Below, piece after piece: positions 37,076 to 43,924 of a DNA stretch of 64,000 nt; position 1 is the stretch's first letter, and every line of letters begins with the position of its first letter. The position numbers and the translations under genes were made by a program. The notes below the pieces were generated by a model that saw only the letters and a program-made list of their open reading frames with translations, was not told the DNA's origin and did no database searches. Source of the stretch: Novosphingobium album (ex Hu et al. 2023) (GTDB taxonomy: Bacteria; Pseudomonadota; Alphaproteobacteria; Sphingomonadales; Sphingomonadaceae); contig NZ_JALHLE010000007.1 in the NCBI RefSeq assembly GCF_022832385.1, forward strand, positions 124,001 through 188,000, written 5' to 3'.

Positions 37076-37408
37076 TCAGGCCCTGGCACCGGCGACAGCA
37101 TACGTCGCCCCTGCCCGATACAGCTGTGGACCACCCATCATGGCGTCGAGGCGCCGCGAAACATTGGCCGCGATGATGTTGCGAACCTGCCGGTTTACCT
37201 CATTCAGGCGGCGTGCAGTGTCCAGCATGCCCCGGCATTCCTCATCGAGCTGTACAGGCTCGACGCCATCCAGAGTTCCGCAAAGGCGGTTCTTGTCATT
37301 GGACGCGCCGACGATCTTATCGAGATCCAGCCCGGCAAGCGCCTGCCGCTCTTCTTCCAGAACGGCAAGCATCTGCCGGAGGGTATCACGAAGATCGGAA
37401 CAGGGCAT
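37076..37408 (-). CDS. flgN: FlgN-like export chaperone for hook-filament junction proteins
   Basis: 110-aa helical cytoplasmic protein. It has the FlgN pattern of an N-terminal helix (DLRDTLRQMLAVLEEERQAL), then LDLDKIVGASNDKNRL and a C-terminal RRLNEVNRQVRNIIAANVSR that would bind FlgK/FlgL. FlgN family sequences diverge strongly, and the assignment leans on length, the KN-rich middle and position straight after flgM. The ATG shares one base with the flgM stop (TAATG), so the two are coupled. Confidence 0.8.
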   Translation of the reverse strand: MPCSDLRDTLRQMLAVLEEERQALAGLDLDKIVGASNDKNRLCGTLDGVEPVQLDEECRGMLDTARRLNEVNRQVRNIIAANVSRRLDAMMGGPQLYRAGATYAVAGARA

Positions 37409-37722
37409 TACTTCGGGCTCCTCAGCAGCACGCCGGCTGCGATCATGGCGTCGGCAATCTTGGCCGGGATCAGCGGATAGGATCCGGATTCCACAGCCTT
37501 GCGGACTGTCTCTACGCGATCGGTATCGACCGGCGCCGCGCCCGGGTTGAGCGCGTCGGAGGTTTCAACCGCCGTGCTGGCAGTTGTGCTCGTATTCTTG
37601 CTTGTCGTGCGGTTGGCAGTGGCCCCGTTCGCACCGGGCAACGCTTCACCGCCCGCCGCGCGGGCTAACCGTGCATCAATCGCGCTGGCAGCGCGTGCAG
37701 GTCCCACTTCGATAGGTGGCAT
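37408..37722 (-). CDS. flgM: Anti-sigma28 factor FlgM
   Basis: 104-aa, intrinsically disordered inhibitor of FliA that is exported once the hook is complete. The low-complexity middle (Ala/Thr/Ser/Asn) is followed by the FliA-binding C-terminus VDTDRVETVRKAVESGSYPL and IPAKIADAMIAAG, a standard FlgM signature. The frame continues upstream to 38061, but ATG 37722 (MPPIEVGPARAAS) has a TAAGGAG ribosome site and gives family length. Coupled to flgN. Confidence 0.9.
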   Translation of the reverse strand: MPPIEVGPARAASAIDARLARAAGGEALPGANGATANRTTSKNTSTTASTAVETSDALNPGAAPVDTDRVETVRKAVESGSYPLIPAKIADAMIAAGVLLRSPK

Positions 37723-37785
37723 GATGCCGCTCCTTAAAAGTTCCTGACCTTGAGAACGGCACTTTACAGAACTTTTTAATGGGGG

Positions 37786-37812
37786 CGGCAAAAAACTGCC
37801 AAATTGCGGCAA
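37786..37812. promoter_or_regulatory. Pair of CGGCAA motifs upstream of flgM
   Basis: CGGCAA occurs at 37786-37791 and 37807-37812, 21 bp (two helical turns) apart, 64-90 bases before the flgM start. The same hexamer marks the flgB and fliC/flbD regions, so FlbD-type binding is proposed. A sigma28-like sequence (TAAAAAG ... GCCGTTCT, one base short of the normal spacing) lies nearer to flgM and may be its promoter. Confidence 0.4.
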
Positions 37813-37831
37813 ACAATAAAAATCCGCCGCC

Positions 37832-38335
37832 TTACGGCAGCGGCAGGACGACCAGTCCAGGGCGTTCGATACGGGCTCGCATCGGCTCTGTGCGGACATT
37901 GCCCGCAGACGCCGGCCTGACTCGTATCCAGGCGCCGACTGGCCCGGATTCCATAGCTTCGCCCGGTTGAGAAACGGTAAACCCGTCGCCGGATATGGCG
38001 ATCGCAACAGCATCGCCGCGGTTGACGGCATCAGGCAAGGACACCGGTGCCGCAGCGGCAACAGCCGCCGGACGACGAACCGGCACGAACAGGCGCCAGC
38101 CGTTCACATCACCACATTGCACTACGACACTGTCCTGCAGCGAGGTGCGCCACGACAGCGCAAGGCCATTGCGGCACGGCTGCAGGCGCAAGCGCCGGTC
38201 GACCGGAGTCAATGCGCCACCGGTCTCACCAATCGTCGCGCCCGTGAACGCGGCGACCTGGCGATCAATCACGTCGAGATCGGCGAAAGCTCCGGAAGCC
38301 GCCGCAGCGGCAAGGAGAACGAGGCTGGGAGTCAT
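37832..38335 (-). CDS. flgA: P-ring assembly chaperone FlgA
   Basis: 167-aa periplasmic chaperone helping FlgI form the P ring. Signal peptide MTPSLVLLAAAAASGAFA, a middle with the two cysteines in RRLRLQPCRNGLALSW and DSVVVQCGDVNGWRLFVPV, and a C-terminal SAF/beta-clip domain (PDAVNRGDAVAIAISGDGFT) ending in RARIERPGLVVLPLP. Short for the family but complete. It has its own sigma54 promoter at 38375-38389 in the gap before the MotB-like gene. Confidence 0.88.
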   Translation of the reverse strand: MTPSLVLLAAAAASGAFADLDVIDRQVAAFTGATIGETGGALTPVDRRLRLQPCRNGLALSWRTSLQDSVVVQCGDVNGWRLFVPVRRPAAVAAAAPVSLPDAVNRGDAVAIAISGDGFTVSQPGEAMESGPVGAWIRVRPASAGNVRTEPMRARIERPGLVVLPLP

Positions 38336-38374
38336 GGCATGGATTTCCCGTCAATTGAACTTGCCAAAAATTAA

Positions 38375-38389
38375 GCAAGCATCATGCCA
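38375..38389 (-). promoter_or_regulatory. Sigma54 promoter of flgA
   Basis: Minus strand TGGCATGATGCTTGC: one mismatch to TGGCAC-N5-TTGC, with GG-N10-GC intact. The predicted start (about 38363) is 28 bases before the flgA ATG, the same leader length as at the transglycosylase operon. It lies between the stop of the MotB-like gene (38392) and flgA. Confidence 0.7.
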
Positions 38390-38391
38390 TT

Positions 38392-38835
38392 TTAGCGACC
38401 AGCTTTACGACCCATCTGCCCCTCGTAAGGCGAATCGTAGGCGAGAACGGCGCGCACCCCCCCTTCGCCCGGTTCCACGACAATCCGCGCGGCCTGGCCC
38501 TGAGCCCCTGCTTCGGCCAGCAGGTGCTCCGCATCGGCAAGTGCACGCGACTGCGCTCCGCCTTCCGGCCCGTAGCGCGCGGTAATGGTCAATTGCTGGC
38601 GCGGATCCGCGGCCTGATCGTGCAGCCACTGCGCGAGCGGCGGCGCCCCCGGCGCAGCGACATAGACGGAAAGTGGCTCGGTCTGCGGCGATGGCGCCGC
38701 TGACGCCGGGCCGGAGGGAGCCTTGACCGGCAGCCTGGGCGACTGGTGACTGACGGCGGCGGCTGTGGCCATGAACAGGATCAGCGACAAATCGGCAAGC
38801 GAAGTCTGCCAGCTCTGCCCGGCGCGAAGGCTCAT
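38392..38835 (-). CDS. Short MotB/ExbD-like protein without OmpA domain
   Basis: 147 aa. The N-terminus has the stator-type membrane segment WQTSLADLSLILFMATAAAV, with an aspartate near residue 15 in the place of the proton-carrying residue of MotB/ExbD. A Pro/Ala/Ser linker leads to a ~85-residue alpha/beta domain (EPLSVYVAAPGAPPLAQWLH, LTITARYGPEGGAQSRALAD), more like ExbD/TolR than MotB. There is no peptidoglycan-binding OmpA domain, unlike the true MotB at 48597-49436. Its ATG overlaps the stop of the MotA-like gene (ATGA), so the two form a unit of channel and plug type. I cannot name the partner process. Confidence 0.75.
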   Translation of the reverse strand: MSLRAGQSWQTSLADLSLILFMATAAAVSHQSPRLPVKAPSGPASAAPSPQTEPLSVYVAAPGAPPLAQWLHDQAADPRQQLTITARYGPEGGAQSRALADAEHLLAEAGAQGQAARIVVEPGEGGVRAVLAYDSPYEGQMGRKAGR

Positions 38836-39509
38836 CGCGCCTGCCCTGCCACGGCCTTGTGCTTGATCACGGTTGCGGTAGCCGCGGGCGGCAAAGCTTG
38901 AGCGACCTGCTGCTCAAGCCAGTCCAGCACCCGCTGACGCGCCTTTTCCTCATCCGAGGCGCGGCGCGCCACCGCGCGCGCAAGCGGGGCGAAGAAGAGA
39001 TTGCCGAGCAAAAGCCCATAAAGAGTGGTGAGCACCGCCATGGAAATGGCCGCCGTAAAGCTCCCGTCCGCGCCCTCCCCGCCAGGAAGCTGACTGAGCG
39101 AAACGAGAGTGCCGGCCAGACCGAACACGGGGGCCAGATCAGCCGCCTGGGTCAGCGTGCGCACCGCGCGCAAGGCATTCCGGTTACGCTCGCGCTTGTG
39201 CTCCAGATGGGTCCGATGGAGACTGGCAATCGAGCGCGTGCCGATCAGGGCATCGGTCGCCTCGTCAATTTCGACGTCGCCGAAAAAGCGTGGTTCGGTG
39301 CGGATCACACCATTCTTCTGCATGCCGCGGACGTGCACGGCCAGTTCGGAACGCACACGCGCGGCATCGAAGCTGGTCCGTCCGAGCCCCGTCAGCGCAG
39401 CGAGCGCCGCACGCGTATCGCCGATCCCGCAGCGCAGGACCGTGGCCATGCACGTCCCACCCACAACGATCAGGGCACTGGTCGCATCGAACAGGTTTTG
39501 CGGCTGCAT
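38832..39509 (-). CDS. MotA/TolQ/ExbB-type proton-channel protein (second, non-canonical)
   Basis: 225-aa membrane protein. First hydrophobic segment with LFDATSALIVVGGTCMATVL resembles MotA/PomA; the characteristic pair of helices follows in DLAPVFGLAGTLVSLSQLPG and AAISMAVLTTLYGLLLGNLF, with FFAPLARAV. A cytoplasmic loop of ~90 residues lies between, shorter than in MotA. It is distinct from the canonical motA (47732). Start 39509 chosen for the AAGGAGA site and MQPQNLF start; a longer frame reaches 39677 but reads through regulatory DNA. Located between flgA and flgB and divergent from the flgB operon. Confidence 0.78.
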   Translation of the reverse strand: MQPQNLFDATSALIVVGGTCMATVLRCGIGDTRAALAALTGLGRTSFDAARVRSELAVHVRGMQKNGVIRTEPRFFGDVEIDEATDALIGTRSIASLHRTHLEHKRERNRNALRAVRTLTQAADLAPVFGLAGTLVSLSQLPGGEGADGSFTAAISMAVLTTLYGLLLGNLFFAPLARAVARRASDEEKARQRVLDWLEQQVAQALPPAATATVIKHKAVAGQAR

Positions 39510-39576
39510 CGGTGCAGATCTCCTTCGGCTTCCAGAACGGCAGGCGCCGGCGGATTTGAAGCGCGGAGGCGCATAT

Positions 39577-39603
39577 TTGCCGCACCCCGGCAAACTCTTG
39601 CCG
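39577..39603. promoter_or_regulatory. FlbD-like enhancer: three TTGCCG/CGGCAA motifs upstream of flgB
   Basis: TTGCCG at 39577, CGGCAA at 39588 and TTGCCG at 39598; the last two form the palindrome CGGCAA-ACTC-TTGCCG. They are centred about 103 bases upstream of the predicted sigma54 start of the flgB operon, a normal distance for an enhancer-binding protein. The divergent MotA-like gene starts 67 bases away on the other side, so it may be controlled from here too. Confidence 0.55.
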
Positions 39604-39611
39604 CTCTCGCT

Positions 39612-39626
39612 GCCTGTGGCGTGCCG
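39612..39626 (-). promoter_or_regulatory. Possible weak sigma54 promoter of the MotA-like gene
   Basis: Minus strand CGGCACGCCACAGGC keeps GG-N10-GC and shares the ten bases GGCACGCCAC with the opposing flgB promoter, but the -12 box AGGC deviates from TTGC. The leader would be about 90 bases. Tentative. Confidence 0.3.
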
Positions 39627-39666
39627 AAACTGCCGAAACCCCGCAAAAACAGGCCAATCCGGGTTT

Positions 39667-39681
39667 TGGCACGCCACTTGC
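39667..39681 (+). promoter_or_regulatory. Sigma54 promoter of the flgB operon
   Basis: TGGCACGCCACTTGC is a perfect match to TGGCAC-N5-TTGC. Expected start of transcription is near 39693, giving a 25-base leader before the flgB ATG, similar to the other sigma54 promoters found in the window. Confidence 0.88.
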
Positions 39682-39717
39682 TATTAAGTCCGCTGGTAAA
39701 CGTAGGACACGAGAGAA

Positions 39718-40062
39718 ATGCCCGATCTTTTCGGAATCAATGGCAAGGCTCTGGAATTGCGCTCGCAGCGCATGGGCCTGCTTGCCTCCAATATCGCCAA
39801 TGCGGGCACCCCCGGCTACAAGGCGAAGGACATTGATTTCACCGCTGCGCTCAAGGCCGCCGAGGGCGGGACCGACGTCTCGACCGCGGCCGACCGCTCG
39901 ACGCTCTACCGGACGCCGGTCATGCCTTCACTCGACGGCAACACGGTCGAACTGCAGAACGAGCAGGTCGCCTTCTCCGAAAACGCCGTCGGCTACTCCG
40001 CCACACTGCAGTTCATCCGCGCCCGCGTGGATACCGTGACCCGGGCCCTGAAGGGAGACTGA
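39718..40062 (+). CDS. flgB: Proximal rod protein FlgB
   Basis: 114-aa axial protein of the periplasmic rod. N-terminal rod signature LRSQRMGLLASNIANAGTPG followed by YKAKDIDF, a short variable middle, and C-terminal helix AVGYSATLQFIRARVDTVTR for coiled-coil packing. First gene of the flgBCDEFGHIJKL operon; two bases separate its stop from flgC. Full length for the family. Confidence 0.95.
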   Translation: MPDLFGINGKALELRSQRMGLLASNIANAGTPGYKAKDIDFTAALKAAEGGTDVSTAADRSTLYRTPVMPSLDGNTVELQNEQVAFSENAVGYSATLQFIRARVDTVTRALKGD

Positions 40063-40064
40063 CG

Positions 40065-40472
40065 ATGTCCGATCAACCCATGACCCTGTTCGGCCTCGCG
40101 CAGCGCGGCATGTCCGCCCAGCTGGTTCGCATGAACGCCGCAGCGTCGAACCTGGCCAACGCCGGAACCGTCTCGGGCAGCGAAGAGGCGGCCTACAAGC
40201 CGATCCGCGCCGTCTTCGCCGAAGACCTCGACCGTGCCAGCGGTCTGGCCTCGGTCGATGTGCAGGGCGTTGTGCGCGAAAGCGCTACAGCCGTGCGCCA
40301 GCACAGTCCCGATCACCCGCTCGCCGACGAAAACGGCGACGTCTGGGTCGCTCCCGTCGATGAGAACGCGGAGATGGTCGAGATGCTCGAAGCCTCGCGC
40401 CAGTACCAGAACCTGGTCGAGGCCATGTCCACCGCCAAGCAGCTCATGCTCGATACGATGAGGATGAAATGA
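40065..40472 (+). CDS. flgC: Proximal rod protein FlgC
   Basis: 135-aa rod protein. FGLAQRGMSAQLVRMNAAAS NLANAG is the rod/hook N-terminal motif, and NAEMVEMLEASRQYQNLVEA MSTAKQLML is the conserved C-terminal helix, with the usual NP-type turn replaced by PDHPLADENGDV in the middle. Ribosome site GGAGACTGACG precedes ATG 40065. Stop overlaps the flgD start (ATGA). Confidence 0.95.
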   Translation: MSDQPMTLFGLAQRGMSAQLVRMNAAASNLANAGTVSGSEEAAYKPIRAVFAEDLDRASGLASVDVQGVVRESATAVRQHSPDHPLADENGDVWVAPVDENAEMVEMLEASRQYQNLVEAMSTAKQLMLDTMRMK

Positions 40473-40825
40473 CCGTCACTTCCGTAACCTCGACCAGCTC
40501 GACGACGAGTTCCTCGTCCACGGCCAAGTCTTCGCTCTCCGCGCTCGATTCGGGCGATTTCCTGAAGCTCATGCTTGCCCAGATGCAGCAGCAGGACCCG
40601 ACCAATCCGGTCGATCAGAAGGAAATGCTCGCTCAGATGGCGCAGTTCTCGCAGCTGTCCTCCACGACCGAGATGGCCGATACGCTCAGCACGATCTCGG
40701 CGCAGCTCGACAATGTCGTTGCCGCACAGACCGCAACGCAGGACGCCATCGCGTCGCTCGCCAGCAGTCTGTCGTCAGGCTCCGCAGCCTCGACGGACGC
40801 CACCGATACGCAGGCCGCGGCCTGA
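40469..40825 (+). CDS. flgD: Hook-cap scaffold FlgD, short form (118 aa)
   Basis: Guides hook subunit assembly and is later discarded. The FlgD N-terminal core is clear: SLSALDSGDFLKLMLAQMQQ, QDPTNPVDQKEMLAQMAQFS, QLSSTTEMADTLSTISAQL. Most FlgD proteins are about 220 residues with a C-terminal Tudor/FnIII-like pair of domains; this one stops after an Ala/Ser/Thr-rich tail and lacks them. There is no sign of a frameshift, since the stop is followed at once by spacer and flgE with its own ribosome site. A Ser/Thr-rich start (VTSTSSTTSSSSTAKSS) may be the export signal. Confidence 0.88.
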   Translation: MTVTSVTSTSSTTSSSSTAKSSLSALDSGDFLKLMLAQMQQQDPTNPVDQKEMLAQMAQFSQLSSTTEMADTLSTISAQLDNVVAAQTATQDAIASLASSLSSGSAASTDATDTQAAA

Positions 40826-40849
40826 TTCTCTTCCAGGAGTATTGCCCCG

Positions 40850-41662
40850 ATGTCTTTCTACACATCTCTCAGTGGTCTCAAGAGCGCCCAGACCGACCTC
40901 AGTGTCATTTCGAACAATATCGCCAACTCGGAAACCGGCGGCTTCAAGAAGAGCAACACTGCCTTCTCCGACATCATCGCCGCCTCGGCCAATTCCAACC
41001 CGAACACCACGTTCGGCGTCGGTTCGAGCGTTGCCAAGATCACGCAGGATTTCACGCTGGGCCCGATCGAACAGACCGGCAATGCGCTTGACATCGCAGT
41101 GAACGGCGAAGGCTTCTTCACTGTCGTCAACCCGCTTTCCGGCGATACCCAGTACACCCGCAACGGCGCCTTCACGGTCGATGGCCAGGGCTACATCACC
41201 AACGCCCAGGGCTCGCAGCTGCAGGTCTACCCGGTCGACTCTACCGGCGCGATCAGCAGCACCACTCTGCAGGCGGTGCAGATCCCTTCGACCAACGCCG
41301 CTGGAGCAGACTACTCGGGCGTCTCGGTTGGCGAGAACGGCGAAGTCGTTGCCACCTACTCAGATGGCACCAGTGACACGCTGGGAGTCGTCGCCCTCGC
41401 CCACTTCATCGCGCCGACCGGGCTCAAGCAGCTCGGCAACGCCACCTGGGCCGCAACCGGCACCTCGGGCGTCGCGACCTATGGCCAGCCCGGCTCGAAC
41501 AGCTACGGCAGCCTGCTGTCCGGCGCACTGGAGCGCTCGAACGTCGACATTGCCGAGGAACTCGTCTCGCTGATCACCGCGCAGCGCAACTTCCAGGCGA
41601 ACGCCAAGGCGATCGATACCGCCACCCAGATCTCGCAGACCATCATCAACCTGCGGACCTGA
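40850..41662 (+). CDS. flgE: Hook protein FlgE, short form (270 aa)
   Basis: Structural subunit of the flexible hook. MSFYTSLSGLKSAQTDLSVI SNNIANSETGGFKKS is the hook N-terminus, QTGNALDIAVNGEGFFTVVN the conserved core, and LERSNVDIAEELVSLITAQR NFQANAKAIDTATQ the C-terminal helix. At 270 residues it is much shorter than the ~400-residue enteric protein, so the outer domains must be reduced; length is closer to FlgG. Position between flgD and flgF makes FlgE the best call. AGGAG site before the ATG. Confidence 0.9.
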   Translation: MSFYTSLSGLKSAQTDLSVISNNIANSETGGFKKSNTAFSDIIAASANSNPNTTFGVGSSVAKITQDFTLGPIEQTGNALDIAVNGEGFFTVVNPLSGDTQYTRNGAFTVDGQGYITNAQGSQLQVYPVDSTGAISSTTLQAVQIPSTNAAGADYSGVSVGENGEVVATYSDGTSDTLGVVALAHFIAPTGLKQLGNATWAATGTSGVATYGQPGSNSYGSLLSGALERSNVDIAEELVSLITAQRNFQANAKAIDTATQISQTIINLRT

Positions 41663-41686
41663 CGGACAACGCTGGGGGGCTAACCG

Positions 41687-42430
41687 ATGGACCGTCTGAT
41701 CTACACCGCCGTTTCGGGCATGAACGCGTCGCTCAACCAGCAGCGCGTGATTGCCAGCAACATGGCCAATGCCCAGACCACCGGCTTCAAGGCCGAGATT
41801 CTGCAGGCAACGCCCATGACGCTGGAAGGCCCGCAACTGGATGTGCGGGCAATGTCCAGCACCGAGGTGAAAAGCGCCTCGATGAAGGACGGCGAGATCA
41901 ACCAGACCGGTTACGCTCTCGACATCGCGATGCAGGGCGACGCCATGCTCGCAGTTCAGGCCCCCGACGGGCAGGAAAGCTACAGCCGGCGCGGCGACCT
42001 TTCGGTTACCGTGACCGGCGTGCTCCAGAATGGCGAAAGCCTGCCGGTCATCGGCAACAACGGCCCGATTACCGTACCGCCCGGCTCGAACGTGACGATC
42101 GCGCCGGACGGCAATGTGATGATCACCGATCCGGCCAACCCGGACCAGCCGGCGCAGGCCATCGACCGGATCAAGCTGGTGAGCACCACCGGCACGCAGA
42201 TCGCCAAGGACCTCGACGGACAGTTCCGCGTCAAGGGCGGGGGTGTCCTGCCGGTCGACGAGAACGCCCGGGTCATTTCCGGAGCCCTCGAGGAATCCAA
42301 CGTCAATATATCCGAAGTACTGGTCCAGATGATCTCGGCCCAGCGCCTCTTCGATATGCGAACCAAGCTCGTCCAGACCGCAGGCCAGCTCGACGAAGCT
42401 GGCGCCCGTCTCATGCGCGTCGATAGCTGA
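41687..42430 (+). CDS. flgF: Proximal rod protein FlgF
   Basis: 247 aa. DRLIYTAVSGMNASLNQQRV, IASNMANAQTTGFKAEI is the rod N-terminus; GYALDIAMQGDAMLAVQAPD matches FlgF/G cores; the C-terminus SGALEESNVNISEVLVQMIS, AQRLFDMRTKLVQTA completes the fold. Thirteen bases separate it from flgG. Order flgE-flgF-flgG is standard. Confidence 0.95.
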   Translation: MDRLIYTAVSGMNASLNQQRVIASNMANAQTTGFKAEILQATPMTLEGPQLDVRAMSSTEVKSASMKDGEINQTGYALDIAMQGDAMLAVQAPDGQESYSRRGDLSVTVTGVLQNGESLPVIGNNGPITVPPGSNVTIAPDGNVMITDPANPDQPAQAIDRIKLVSTTGTQIAKDLDGQFRVKGGGVLPVDENARVISGALEESNVNISEVLVQMISAQRLFDMRTKLVQTAGQLDEAGARLMRVDS

Positions 42431-42443
42431 GGAACAAGAAACA

Positions 42444-43232
42444 ATGCCCAGTTCAGCACTCCAGGTCGCCCGTACCGGTCTCGAAGCCCAGGACACGCGC
42501 ATGCGCGTGATCTCCAACAACCTTGCGAACGTTTCCACCACGGCCTTCAAGCGCGATCGTGCCAACTTCGCGACGCTCGCCTACCAGGATGCCCGCGTGG
42601 CCGGCGCACAGTCATCGACCGAGACCGCATACGCCACGGGTCTGAACCTCGGCACCGGCGTTGGCGTCCAGTCGACCACGCGCATGGAAACACAGGGTTC
42701 GCTGAACTCCACCGGCAATTCGCTCGACCTCGCGCTCGACGGCGACGGCTATTTTCAGGTGCAGCTTCCCGGCGGCCAGCTTGGCTATACCCGCGCCGGC
42801 AACTTCACCCGTTCGTCCGATGGGCAGCTGGTGACCGCGCAAGGCTATGTAGTCCAGCCGCCGATCTCCATTCCCGAAGGCACGACCACCATCACGATTT
42901 CCGATGATGGCATCGTTTCGGCTCAGGTCTCCGGACAGTCCGATACCACGCAGCTGGGCCAGATAACGATCGCCAGCTTCACCAACCCGGCCGCGCTGCA
43001 GGCAGCTTCAGACAACTTCATGCTGGAAACGGCTGCGAGCGGTCCGGCACAGATCGGCATCGCCGGACAGGGCGGGCGCGGCAACATCAAGCAGGGCATG
43101 CTCGAGGGCTCGAACGTGAACATCGTCGAGGAGCTGGTCGACATGATCGAGACCCAGCGCGCCTACGAGATCAACTCGAAGATGATCTCGGCCGTCGACG
43201 AAATGCTCAAGAACGCCAACCAGACGCTGTAA
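42444..43232 (+). CDS. flgG: Distal rod protein FlgG
   Basis: 262 aa, canonical length. SSALQVARTGLEAQDTRMRV ISNNLANVSTTAFKRDRANF at the N-terminus, then TGNSLDLALDGDGYFQVQLP, GQLGYTRAGNFTRSSDGQLV and the C-terminal GSNVNIVEELVDMIETQRAY EINSKMISAVDEML. Ribosome site GAGGAACAAG before ATG. Strongly conserved and unambiguous. Confidence 0.96.
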   Translation: MPSSALQVARTGLEAQDTRMRVISNNLANVSTTAFKRDRANFATLAYQDARVAGAQSSTETAYATGLNLGTGVGVQSTTRMETQGSLNSTGNSLDLALDGDGYFQVQLPGGQLGYTRAGNFTRSSDGQLVTAQGYVVQPPISIPEGTTTITISDDGIVSAQVSGQSDTTQLGQITIASFTNPAALQAASDNFMLETAASGPAQIGIAGQGGRGNIKQGMLEGSNVNIVEELVDMIETQRAYEINSKMISAVDEMLKNANQTL

Positions 43233-43237
43233 GGACC

Positions 43238-43924
43238 ATGAGCAGGACATTCACCCCTTGCGCCGCGGCGCTTCTCGCGATGACCATGGCGGCGGCGGCC
43301 CCGACGCCTGCGCTCGCGAAGAAAAAGCCCAGGGTCACCGGCTTCGAGCCCACGCTGCCAATAGCCCAGCCCGCGCAGCAGCAGACCGCGACCGGCGGAA
43401 TCTTCAACGTCTCGGCGGGCTATGCGCCGCTCTACACCGGCACCCGCGCAGCACGCGTAGGCGATCCTGTAACGATCCTGCTGGTCGAAAGCACCACCGC
43501 TGCCAAGTCGGTGACGTCCAAGAATTCCAAGGGCGGCAGCGCCTCGATCACACCGCCGACGTCGGGCCCGCTGTCCTTCCTGAACCCCGATGCCCTTAAA
43601 GCCAGCTCGACTTCGTCGTTCAACGGTGGGGGAAATGCGGCCCAGACGAGCACACTCGCCTCGACGCTTTCCGTCACCATTGCGGAGGTTCGTCCCAACG
43701 GCACCGCGCTTGTCAGAGGGGAAAAGCAGATGCTGCTCAGCCAGGGAGATGAATGGATCCGGTTTTCCGGCATCATTCGCCTGGCCGACATCGACCAGGA
43801 GAACACCCTGTCGTCGAACCGCGTTGCCGATGCCCGCATCGAATACAGCGGCAAGGGCGCGCTGCAGCAGTCGAGCAAACAGGGCTGGCTTGGCCGGTTC
43901 TTCAACATGATCTCGCCTTTCTGA
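43238..43924 (+). CDS. flgH: L-ring protein FlgH, without lipobox
   Basis: 228-aa outer-membrane bushing of the basal body. The C-terminal half is typical (RVGDPVTILLVESTTAAKSV, SVTIAEVRPNGTALVRGEKQ, WIRFSGIIRLADIDQENTLS, RIEYSGKGALQQSSKQGWLG RFF). FlgH is normally a lipoprotein with an L-x-G-C motif, but here the signal peptide ends MAAAAPTPALAKKKP with no cysteine at or after the cleavage point; the only early cysteine is residue 8, inside the hydrophobic core. So the ring may be anchored without acylation. Stop and the flgI ATG overlap (TGATG). Confidence 0.93.
   Translation: MSRTFTPCAAALLAMTMAAAAPTPALAKKKPRVTGFEPTLPIAQPAQQQTATGGIFNVSAGYAPLYTGTRAARVGDPVTILLVESTTAAKSVTSKNSKGGSASITPPTSGPLSFLNPDALKASSTSSFNGGGNAAQTSTLASTLSVTIAEVRPNGTALVRGEKQMLLSQGDEWIRFSGIIRLADIDQENTLSSNRVADARIEYSGKGALQQSSKQGWLGRFFNMISPF

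Noticed and set aside
37787..37801. Sigma54-like TGGCAGTTTTTTGCC before flgM
   Set aside because: GG and GC are nine, not ten, bases apart; sigma54 does not tolerate this spacing.
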